A program made the position numbers and the translations under genes. Below, piece by piece: positions 55,323-63,231 of a DNA stretch of 64,000 bases. Below the pieces are notes generated by a model, which was not told the origin of the DNA, searched no databases, and saw only the letters and a list, made by a program, of their open reading frames with translations. This DNA is from Rhodococcus maanshanensis NBRC 100610 (GTDB lineage Bacteria; Actinomycetota; Actinomycetes; Mycobacteriales; Mycobacteriaceae), in contig NZ_BCXA01000002.1 in assembly GCF_001894865.1 (NCBI RefSeq), forward strand, positions 62,001 through 126,000. The letters are read 5' to 3'. Position 1 is the stretch's first letter, and every line of letters starts with the position of its first letter.

Positions 55323-57728
55323 TCAGGCGCCGGTGCGGACCTCGTAGTCCCCGGTGGCGCACCCGGTCATCAGCGAGCCCTCGCCGAGCGGGGTGAACGT
55401 GATGTCCTCGATCCCGACGGTGTCGACGGCCGCGGCGCCCGCATCGACGCGGCGCGGGAACCAGACCTCGAGCCGGCAGCCGCCGTCGCCCGCCGTGCCG
55501 GTGAGCTCCAGCCGGTCACCCTCGGCCGCCAGGTGCGTGATCCGCCCCGGCGCGTACCTCGGGTAGGCGCGGGTGAGCTGGGCCAGCAGGGCCGTGTTGC
55601 GCGGGGCGTCCTCCCCGGTGCTGCACAGCACCGGCATCAGTCCGTTGCCGAGTTCCTGGATGCCGTTCTGCGGGTCCCCGCAGGCCTGCTTCCACACCCA
55701 GTAGGCGCCGCCCATGACGTGTTCGTCCTCTTCCTTCGCGTAGCGGGCGGCCTTCTCGGCGACGCCGTCGCCCCAGTAACCCCACTCGCCGCTCCACACC
55801 GGGATGCCGCCGTACTTCTGTGCCACCCGCTCGGCGAGGGTGAAGCCCCGCTCGATGCTGACGATCGTCGGCAGGCCGAGCGAGGCGTCCATGGTGATGG
55901 ACTCGGCGTACAGGTGCGGGGCGAAGACGATGTTGGTGTCGTCGGTGAAGCCGGCTGGGGGGCCGCTGTCGAAGCCGAGGCCGGACCACAGGATGCTCGG
56001 TTCGAAGAACACGATCTGCTCAGCGCTCGCGGCGCGGATGGCGTCGATGGTCCGGTCGTAGAAGCGGCCGAGCAGCAGCGACGAGGTGAGCGGCGCGGAC
56101 TCGCCGAAGTTCGGCTCGTTCAGCAGGTCGTAGCCGGCGACGGCGGGCTCGTCCTTGAACTCGCCCGCGAGCATCGCCCAAGCCTGGACCAGGTTCTCCT
56201 GCACGCCGTCGGTGTCGTAGAAGAAGTTGTTGAACGCGCGGCCGCCCGCGGGCGAGATGTCGCGGCCGGTGAACTGGCAGCGCGGTGCGCCGTCGGTGAT
56301 CGTGGCCCACTCGGGCGCGCCGTCGTAGCCCCACATGGGCGAGGTGCCCGGCCTGCAGCTGACGTCGTCGGGGGACGGGGCGTTCGACCAGCCGTCCTGG
56401 TGCATGTCGAGCACGGTGTAGAGGCCGTGCGCCTTGGCCTGCGCGACGGCGACCCGGATCTGGTCGACATAGGCCTCGTCGTAGCGGCCGCGTTCCGGCT
56501 CGAGGGCCGACCAGGACAGCGCGAGCCGGACCACGTTGAACCCGTGGTCGGCGATGCCCGCGAAGTCCGCCTCGGTCAGCGGCAGGGTCGAGGGGACCTC
56601 GGGTCGCGGCGCGTAGAAGTCGACGAGCTGGTTGACGTTGACGCCGCGCAGCAGGACCTCGCGGCCCGCCGTGTCGGCGATGACCTCACCCGAGACGCGA
56701 AGGGGCAGCAGGGTTCCCGCCTCGGCGGCTTCGAGGGGCGCGGGCGATGCGGGCTGCGCGTCGGGGCGGACCAGGAACGGGACGGTCACCGCGACGACGG
56801 CCAATCCCACTGCGCCCGCCCGCAGGGCGGGGCGGGGGATCGGTGACGGCTGGGTGGCCTGCCGCCGCGACCAGACGGCCGCGAGTCCGACGATCCATCC
56901 CGTGCAGGCGCCGTAGGCGACGCCGTCCGCGAGCCGGATGTACCCGGCCATGAGCGGCCAGAGGTCACCCGCGAAACCGTCGTCGGAGAATATTCCGACG
57001 ATCGACGCGGCGAGCGCGAGCAGGGCGCCCGCGCCCATCGCCGCGAACCAGCCGGCGAGGAAGGTGGCTGCGGTCCCACCCGCCACCCGGCGACCGAGCA
57101 CCCGCTGGCAGCCGATGGCGCCGAGGACGAGCACGGCGATCCCGCCGACGGTGGCGAGCACCCCGTTGAGCACGTTGGGCGCGGGCATCCACCGGTCGTA
57201 GGGGGCGCCCGCCCACCACTGTCCCGCCAGGAGCGGGGCGACGGCGCCGAAGAGCAGTGCGCCGGCCCACACCGACGGCGCCTCGTCCGGTGCGTCCACG
57301 ATGTCGCGGCGGCGGCCCGCGAACGCGACGACGCCCGCGACGATCAGTCCCGCCGGAATCGCCTTGGCGAGGGCGAATCCGCTGCCCCACGCCGCGGTCC
57401 CGAGGTCGCCGACCGCCACCAGGGACATCGCGAACTTCGCCAGCAGCACCGCGAGCACGACGGAAGCGGTGGTCGCCGCGAACAGTCGGCGGGAGCCGGC
57501 GATCGACCGCACCGCCCACCACGTGACGCCGAGCAGCACCGGCAGGTAGACGGCGAACGGGGCGATCTGCCACGGCGCCCGGATCGGCCACAGGTCGGCG
57601 CCGGTCCAGCCGAGCAGGCTCAGCAGGCCGCTCGGATCCGCGGCCGCCTGGACGATGACCAGCAGGCCGAGGGCGAGGGTCGCGATCCAGGCAAGGCGAT
57701 TCGAAGGCATCCGACACATTCCGTTCAC
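55323..57728 (-). CDS. Membrane-anchored GH5 glycoside hydrolase, endoglycoceramidase-like
   Basis: An 801-residue fusion. Residues about 10-320 form roughly nine membrane helices of no family I recognise. From about 340 there is an external GH5 domain with LLRGVNVNQLVDF, VLDMHQDGW (as in endoglycoceramidases), the acid/base Glu538 in LLNEPNFG, and the nucleophile Glu648 in VWSGEWGYWG. A C-terminal beta-rich extension ends the protein. Known rhodococcal endoglycoceramidases release the glycan from glycosphingolipids and are secreted or intracellular single-domain enzymes, so the polytopic fusion is unusual. The substrate may be a cell-envelope glycolipid; that is inference. GTG 57728 or ATG 57719/57710 may be the start. 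Family C palindromes lie on both sides. Confidence 0.82.
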   Translation of the reverse strand: MNGMCRMPSNRLAWIATLALGLLVIVQAAADPSGLLSLLGWTGADLWPIRAPWQIAPFAVYLPVLLGVTWWAVRSIAGSRRLFAATTASVVLAVLLAKFAMSLVAVGDLGTAAWGSGFALAKAIPAGLIVAGVVAFAGRRRDIVDAPDEAPSVWAGALLFGAVAPLLAGQWWAGAPYDRWMPAPNVLNGVLATVGGIAVLVLGAIGCQRVLGRRVAGGTAATFLAGWFAAMGAGALLALAASIVGIFSDDGFAGDLWPLMAGYIRLADGVAYGACTGWIVGLAAVWSRRQATQPSPIPRPALRAGAVGLAVVAVTVPFLVRPDAQPASPAPLEAAEAGTLLPLRVSGEVIADTAGREVLLRGVNVNQLVDFYAPRPEVPSTLPLTEADFAGIADHGFNVVRLALSWSALEPERGRYDEAYVDQIRVAVAQAKAHGLYTVLDMHQDGWSNAPSPDDVSCRPGTSPMWGYDGAPEWATITDGAPRCQFTGRDISPAGGRAFNNFFYDTDGVQENLVQAWAMLAGEFKDEPAVAGYDLLNEPNFGESAPLTSSLLLGRFYDRTIDAIRAASAEQIVFFEPSILWSGLGFDSGPPAGFTDDTNIVFAPHLYAESITMDASLGLPTIVSIERGFTLAERVAQKYGGIPVWSGEWGYWGDGVAEKAARYAKEEDEHVMGGAYWVWKQACGDPQNGIQELGNGLMPVLCSTGEDAPRNTALLAQLTRAYPRYAPGRITHLAAEGDRLELTGTAGDGGCRLEVWFPRRVDAGAAAVDTVGIEDITFTPLGEGSLMTGCATGDYEVRTGA

Positions 57729-57813
57729 TGAGGGAGACCCTCGGATCCTAGGTGTCGCCGCCTCCGCTCGCGCCCGGAACTGGACGATTGTCCGAATCGC
57801 GGGACCGGCGGCC

Positions 57814-57874
57814 GCCGAGCGTGCACCTGCGGTCGCGTCGGCCCAGGACGGACGCCAACAACTGCACGCTCGGC
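57814..57874. repeat. Family C palindrome, copy 2 (probable terminator of cstA-ybdD)
   Basis: A 12-bp perfect outer stem (gccgagcgtgca, 57814-57825, with 57863-57874) plus a short inner GCGTC/GACGC pairing. It ends one base from the ybdD stop. It shares GAGYGTGCACCTGC, a GTCGC-RTCG middle and TGCACRCTCG with copy 1, in the same orientation. Confidence 0.75.
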
Positions 57875-57875
57875 G

Positions 57876-58067
57876 TCAGCAGCAGCGGGCGCCGGGGTTG
57901 CGGTCGGAGTCCGCGAACCGGCCGCGCCAGTACTCGCGTTCGGTCGGCACGGGGGTGCCGGGATGTGCGAGCCGGTGGTGCGCGGCGAACCGTTCGTAGT
58001 CGTGATCACCCATCACCGAGGTGATCCACCACCGGGCCCCGCGCAGTGCGCGGACGAGTCGATCCAT
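57876..58067 (-). CDS. ybdD: YbdD/YjiX-family small protein
   Basis: A 63-residue protein with the complete family signature: MGDHDYERFAAHH (19-31), HPGTPVPTEREYWRGR (35-50) and the terminal PGARCC. In E. coli these small proteins accompany CstA/BtsT pyruvate or peptide carriers. The ATG overlaps the cstA stop by one base (TGATG), a coupled pair. Confidence 0.93.
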   Translation of the reverse strand: MDRLVRALRGARWWITSVMGDHDYERFAAHHRLAHPGTPVPTEREYWRGRFADSDRNPGARCC

Positions 58068-60367
58068 CAATGACCCCCGACCGTGTGCGCCGCGCCAGGG
58101 GCGCGGACCTTGCCCTCGGCGATCAGCTGGTCCCACTCGTGCTGCACGGCGCGCTCGGCTGCGGTCGGGATGAACCCGGCCGGGCCGAACAGCTTCGACG
58201 GCACCGGCGGTACCTCGGTGTCGGGCAGCCCGCCCGCCCGGTAGGCCTTGATGCACACATACAGCCCGACCGCCGCCACGATCAGCACCAGCACCGCGAA
58301 CACGATCGAGAGGGTGCCCTGGATGAAGGTGTTGCGTATGACCGCATCCATCGCCTCCGGCGTCTTCGCGGTCCCGAACGACGTCTTGCCCGCGTCCTTC
58401 GCGTCCTGGAAGGCATTGTGCTGCGCCCAGTATCCGATCGCGGGGATGTCGGAGAAGATCTTCTGCCATGAGGCCGTCATGGTGACGGTCAGATCCCACA
58501 GCAGCGGCAGCGCCGGGATCCACGCCCACTTGAACAGTCCCTTCTTCATGACCACGACCAGCACCACGGTCAGCGCGATCGCGGCGAGCAGCTGGTTGGC
58601 GATGCCGAAAAGCGGGAACAGCGTGTTGATTCCGCCGAGCGGGTCGGTGACACCCATCAGCAGCACGCCGCCCCACAGGCCGACCACTGCCAGCGAGCAG
58701 AGCCAGGCGCCGGGCCGCCACGACGGGTCCTTGAACTTGCGGGCGGCGCCGCCGAAGTTGCCGAGCGAGTCCGAGAGCATGAACCGGGCGACGCGGGTGC
58801 CCGCGTCGACCGTGGTGAGGATGAACAGCGCCTCGAACATGATCGCGAAGTGGTACCAGAACGACTTGAGGCTCTCGCCGCCGATGAACTGGTGCATCAC
58901 CTCCGACATGCCGAAGGCCAGCGTCGGGGCGCCGCCGGTGCGCGAGACGATCGACTCCTCGCCGACCGCCTCGGCGGCCTGGTTCAGCTGCTCGGTCGTG
59001 ATGTCGGCGCCGGGCAGGCCGAGTCCGTTGAGGTACTCCGGTGCGCTCTCCGCGGTACCGCCGGTCAGCGCGGCGGGCGCGTTGAGTGCGAAATACAGGT
59101 GCTGATCGAGGATGCATGCGGTGATCAGCGCCATGATCGCGACGAACGACTCGGTGAGCATGCCGCCGTAGCCGATCATCCGGGTCTGCCGCTCCTTCTC
59201 CAGCAACTTCGGGGTGGTACCTGAGGCGATGAGGGCGTGGAAACCGGACAGCGCACCGCAGGCGATGGTGATGAACAGGAACGGGAACAGCGCACCCGCG
59301 AACGCCGGGCCCTCGCCGTTCTTCGCGAACTCGGTCATGGCAGGCATCTGGATCGCCGGCTGGGCCACCAGGATCCCGGCCGCGAGGAGTGCGATGGTGC
59401 CGATCTTCATGAATGTGGACAGGTAGTCGCGCGGCGCGAGCAGCAGCCACACCGGCAGCACCGAGGCGGCGAACCCGTAGGCGATCATCAGCCACGCGAG
59501 GGTGACCTTCGAGAGAGTGAACCAGTCGGCGCCCCAACCGGTTTCGGCAACCCAACCACCTGAGACGATCGCGAGCAGGAGCAGTGCGACGCCGATCAGG
59601 GAGACCTCGGAGACCTTGCCAGGGCGTAGGAAGCGCAGGTACACGCCCATGAACAACGCGATCGGGATGGTCATCGCGATGGAGAACACGCCCCACGGGC
59701 TCTCCGCGAGCGCGTTGACGACCACCAGCGCGAGCACCGCGATGATGATGATCATGATGACGAAGACGCCGATCAGCGCCGCGACGCCGCCGACGACGCC
59801 GAGTTCCTCGCGGGCCATCTGACCGAGGCTGCGGCCGCGCCGCTTGGAGGAGATCCACAGCACCAGGAAGTCCTGGACCGCGCCTGCGAACACGACGCCG
59901 ATGATGATCCACATGGTGCCAGGCAGGTAGCCCATCTGGGCCGCCAGGACGGGGCCGACCAGGGGACCGGCCCCGGCGATGGCGGCGAAGTGGTGTCCGA
60001 AGAGCACCCGCCGGTCCGTCGGCATGTAGTCCTTGCCGTTCTCGAGGACCTCTGCCGGGGTGGCGCGGTCGTCGCGCGGCTTGACGATCTTGCTCTCGAC
60101 GAGCCGGGCGTAGAAGCGGTAGGCGATGAGGTAGGTACAGACCGCGGCGATGACGAACCAGACCGAGCTGATCTGCTCGCCCCGCACGATGGCGATCATC
60201 GACCACGCGACCGCGCCGAGCACGCCGATGGCCGCGAAGACGGCCTTCTTCGCGGGCGTGATCGGGGTCTTGTCGATGATGCCGACCGGGGGCAGGTCCG
60301 GATCGGTGCGCAGGTACTCGATGTACTGGTCGGAAGGGGGCGTGCCGGGGGTGGTGGCAGTCGCCAT
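58067..60367 (-). CDS. cstA: Carbon starvation protein CstA (pyruvate/peptide transporter family)
   Basis: A 766-residue polytopic membrane protein of the CstA family, which imports pyruvate or peptides during carbon limitation. Diagnostic blocks are GHHFAAIAGAGPLVGPVLAAQMGYLPG (about 124-150), FLVLWISSKRRGRSLGQMARE, SGFHALIASGTTPKLL, and LLMGVTDPLGGINTLFPLFGIANQLLA. ATG 60367 is preceded by GAGGAGG. It is followed by ybdD. Confidence 0.94.
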   Translation of the reverse strand: MATATTPGTPPSDQYIEYLRTDPDLPPVGIIDKTPITPAKKAVFAAIGVLGAVAWSMIAIVRGEQISSVWFVIAAVCTYLIAYRFYARLVESKIVKPRDDRATPAEVLENGKDYMPTDRRVLFGHHFAAIAGAGPLVGPVLAAQMGYLPGTMWIIIGVVFAGAVQDFLVLWISSKRRGRSLGQMAREELGVVGGVAALIGVFVIMIIIIAVLALVVVNALAESPWGVFSIAMTIPIALFMGVYLRFLRPGKVSEVSLIGVALLLLAIVSGGWVAETGWGADWFTLSKVTLAWLMIAYGFAASVLPVWLLLAPRDYLSTFMKIGTIALLAAGILVAQPAIQMPAMTEFAKNGEGPAFAGALFPFLFITIACGALSGFHALIASGTTPKLLEKERQTRMIGYGGMLTESFVAIMALITACILDQHLYFALNAPAALTGGTAESAPEYLNGLGLPGADITTEQLNQAAEAVGEESIVSRTGGAPTLAFGMSEVMHQFIGGESLKSFWYHFAIMFEALFILTTVDAGTRVARFMLSDSLGNFGGAARKFKDPSWRPGAWLCSLAVVGLWGGVLLMGVTDPLGGINTLFPLFGIANQLLAAIALTVVLVVVMKKGLFKWAWIPALPLLWDLTVTMTASWQKIFSDIPAIGYWAQHNAFQDAKDAGKTSFGTAKTPEAMDAVIRNTFIQGTLSIVFAVLVLIVAAVGLYVCIKAYRAGGLPDTEVPPVPSKLFGPAGFIPTAAERAVQHEWDQLIAEGKVRAPGAAHTVGGH

Positions 60368-60568
60368 GTGTGACCTCCTCATGGGTGCGGGGGTGTGGCG
60401 CCCATCACCCTATGTCGCCGAAATGGCACGTGCCGGGGTTGTCGACCAGCGGTCGGCTGGGTGCGGTGAGCGCAGGAACAGGTCCGCCGAAAGCGCCCGA
60501 AGCCTCGGGGGACCTGAACTAGTCTCGGAAAACCTTCTTCGCGGTATGTTTCCGACTCCGGGGGGACC
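60368..60568. promoter_or_regulatory. Divergent intergenic region between cstA and the secreted-protein operon
   Basis: About 200 bases separate the cstA start from the secreted-protein gene start. A GAGGAGG for cstA and a GGGGGGACC before ATG 60569 are visible. I see no clear dyad or -35/-10 pair. Confidence 0.35.
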
Positions 60569-61849
60569 ATGAGTGCTCGCATCACCCGCGCGCCTGCGCG
60601 GTCTTCCGTGCTCCGGAGGTGCCTGCCCGCGCTGGCCGCCGTCGTGCTGGGGCTGGCGGTGGCCGGACCGAGTGCGCCCGCCGCCGCGTCCGAGGTGGAC
60701 ACCTACCTGAACCTGCCACTGGTCAACCGTGACGCCGCGCACGGACCCGGCGGGGTGAACCCGGCGCTGCCGACCGATCGTGGCGTGCTCGCGCGGTTGC
60801 TCGACCAGGCCAGGGCGTCCGGCGCGGCACCGACCTCGTACGCGGCGTTGCTGGACCAGTACTGGCTCGCCGATGTCACCGCCGAGGCAGGCATCGACCT
60901 GGCCGGGTGGGACCCCCGCACCGGCGTGCAGGCGAACCGGGAGAACCTGATCCGGTCGTACCGGTACTACGAGCACCTGCAGCTCTCCCACCCCGAGTTG
61001 CAGTGGGCGGGCATGGCCGGGCAGGTCGGCGCCGACTTCGGCGGCGGGCTCATAGATTTCGAGCTGATCACCGACGTCTACGACCTCCCGCAGCTGCAGC
61101 AGACCACGCGTGCCATCGTCGCGACGGCGACCGAGGTGGCGGGACCGCAGATCGTCGACCGGCTCCCGAAGGGGTTGCGCGCGTTGGCTGGTGCCGGGGC
61201 CACGGTCACCGGCGACGACTTGCACTACATCCTGGGCATGATCCTGGTGATGCAGAAGAACATCTTCTCCGATCTGATGCCGATGCACCGGGCCTACGTC
61301 ACCGGGGGACTGCCCGCCCTCGGGGAGATGCGCGCGGCGGGGCTGTTCGGGCAGGACGTGATGGACGCGTGGCGCGACATCGCCTCGGCGGACCCGGACC
61401 GGATCGCCCGTGGCAACGTGGCGCTGCTGCGCCGCGAACAGGGCGTGATCATCAGGGATCAGTGGGACGCCGTGCGGGCCTACAAGGGCGACGTCGGCGA
61501 AGCCATCACGTATCTGTCCACGGTCGCCGGGTCGCCCTCGGTCGCAGGTGTGCTGCCGCCGCGTTCGTTTGACCCCATCGAGATCGAGGCCACCCTGCCC
61601 GACGGCAGGACGGTCACACTGACCACGCCGCTGCCGAGCTGGAACTGGTCCGTCTACGAACAGCGGTGGGACTACATCACCACCCAGTTGCTGCCCAGGT
61701 ACAAGGCGACGGTCGAATACGACTGGCCGCGACTCGAGGCGGAGCTCCGCACCCCGTACGGGATCCAGATCGAGAGCCATCGGCCGCTGATGAACGTTCC
61801 GCAGATCCTACAATCGGCCCTCCAGAACACGAAAGTGACGGTGTCCTGA
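60569..61849 (+). CDS. Secreted protein of an undescribed family (paralogue B)
   Basis: A 426-residue protein with a signal peptide (hydrophobic about 18-40, ending AAA-SE). It is paralogous to the 428-residue protein at 38317-39603, sharing YAALLDQYWLA (91-101), AGIDLAGWDPRTG (107-119), LQWAGMAG (144-151), MQKNIFSDLMPMHRAY and REQGVIIRDQWDA, followed by a TYL/TYV-type TV-AGSPSVAG region. No known domain is recognised. Its stop overlaps the start of the lipase-like gene (TGATG), so the two are co-translated. Confidence 0.78.
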   Translation: MSARITRAPARSSVLRRCLPALAAVVLGLAVAGPSAPAAASEVDTYLNLPLVNRDAAHGPGGVNPALPTDRGVLARLLDQARASGAAPTSYAALLDQYWLADVTAEAGIDLAGWDPRTGVQANRENLIRSYRYYEHLQLSHPELQWAGMAGQVGADFGGGLIDFELITDVYDLPQLQQTTRAIVATATEVAGPQIVDRLPKGLRALAGAGATVTGDDLHYILGMILVMQKNIFSDLMPMHRAYVTGGLPALGEMRAAGLFGQDVMDAWRDIASADPDRIARGNVALLRREQGVIIRDQWDAVRAYKGDVGEAITYLSTVAGSPSVAGVLPPRSFDPIEIEATLPDGRTVTLTTPLPSWNWSVYEQRWDYITTQLLPRYKATVEYDWPRLEAELRTPYGIQIESHRPLMNVPQILQSALQNTKVTVS

Positions 61850-63231
61850 TGTCGACCGATCCGCGCCACCATCGCCCCAGCGCCGGCCGGGCGCGCTCGG
61901 GCTTGGCCGCCGCCGCGGCCGTCGGCCTCGCGATCCTGTCGCCGGGTGTCGGTGCGGCACAGGCACCCCCGCCGCCCGTCCCGGTCGACACGCCCGCACT
62001 GCAGGGTGAGGTGTTCAATGAATTCGTCGAGGGCGCGTTCGAGGGTGGGGAGTTCGGCACCGGGGATGAGATCCTCGGCGCGCTGCGGCCGAACGATCCG
62101 TTCTACGCCGAGCCGCCGCTCACCGGCGCCGAGAAGCCGGGCACCCTCCTCAAGACCAAGCGCGTCGACGTGATGTTCACCGGCTTCAAGCCGGCGAACC
62201 TCGAGGCGTACAAGATCATGTACGTCACGACGGGGAACGACGGGGTGACCCCGACCATCAGCACTGGGATCGTGATGATCCCCGTCGACGGCGTGCCCGC
62301 CTCGGAGAAGAAGGTCATCGGGTACCAGGAGGCCAACGACAGCGTCGGCGCCTACTGCCACCCCAGCACCCAGTGGACCGGCGGTGATCCTCTTGACGGG
62401 GCGTCGTGGTCCGCGCTCGGCCCGCTGGCGCTGATGTTCGGCAAGGGGTACGCCGTGGTGATCTCCGATGTCGGCAACGACGCCGACCCCGATCCGCACG
62501 GCGTCTTCGCGGCGAAGTTCGCCGGCCACGCCCAGCTCGACGCGCTGCGTGCGGCCACCTCTGGCGGCGCGACGGGGCTCGTCCCGCAGGCCCCGATCGC
62601 ACTGTTCGGTATCGCGGGCGGCGGCGTCGGAGCGGCCTCCGCGGCGGAGATGCAGGCGGGCTACGCGCCCGAGCTGAACGTCAAATCCACTGTCCTCGAG
62701 GGCATGGTGATCGATCAGCGGAACTTCATGCGGACCGCGGACGGCTCGGTCGGGTCGGGGTTCGCCTTCGCGACCCTGCTCGGACTCGAGCCCTGGTACC
62801 CGGAGATGCGGATCGACGACAAGCTCAACCCGGTCGGCAGGGCGCTGGCCGACGAGTACCGCGGCCAGTGCCAGATGCCGGCCTACTTCACGGCGCCGTT
62901 CGTGCCGCTCCGGCTGCTGTTCAGCAGCGGCCAGAGTCCCGCGGACATCCCCGAGTTCCAGCACGTCTACGACGACAACCGGCTCGGCGGCCAGGCGCCG
63001 AGGTCCAAGGTGCTGATCTCCTCCTGCAGCAAGGACGATTCACCGATGTCCCTTGTACCCGCACAGGATTCGCGTGATCTCGCGGCCCGCTACCGGGCGG
63101 GCGGTACCGACGTCACCTATGCGCCGAGCGACTGCGACCTGAAGCGGTTGTTCGCCGACCCGTACGGGTGGGGGACCGACCTGTTCGGCATGCAGACCAT
63201 CGACTGGATCGACCGGAACTTCGCGGAGTGA
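61849..63231 (+). CDS. Secreted lipase-like protein lacking the catalytic serine
   Basis: A 460-residue exported alpha/beta-hydrolase of the secretory-lipase type (signal peptide to about residue 40, ending GAAQA). It aligns with the lipase at 22767-24029, but the nucleophile elbow reads GIAGGG with Ala256 where that protein has GYSGGG, and the expected His region reads SDCDLKR (Cys429) instead of SPDHL. The acid region SCSKDDSPM is retained. Thus it is probably a non-catalytic relative. It is coupled to the unknown secreted protein upstream. Its last 192 bases overlap the antisense tail of the glutamate synthase-like gene. Confidence 0.82.
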   Translation: MSTDPRHHRPSAGRARSGLAAAAAVGLAILSPGVGAAQAPPPPVPVDTPALQGEVFNEFVEGAFEGGEFGTGDEILGALRPNDPFYAEPPLTGAEKPGTLLKTKRVDVMFTGFKPANLEAYKIMYVTTGNDGVTPTISTGIVMIPVDGVPASEKKVIGYQEANDSVGAYCHPSTQWTGGDPLDGASWSALGPLALMFGKGYAVVISDVGNDADPDPHGVFAAKFAGHAQLDALRAATSGGATGLVPQAPIALFGIAGGGVGAASAAEMQAGYAPELNVKSTVLEGMVIDQRNFMRTADGSVGSGFAFATLLGLEPWYPEMRIDDKLNPVGRALADEYRGQCQMPAYFTAPFVPLRLLFSSGQSPADIPEFQHVYDDNRLGGQAPRSKVLISSCSKDDSPMSLVPAQDSRDLAARYRAGGTDVTYAPSDCDLKRLFADPYGWGTDLFGMQTIDWIDRNFAE

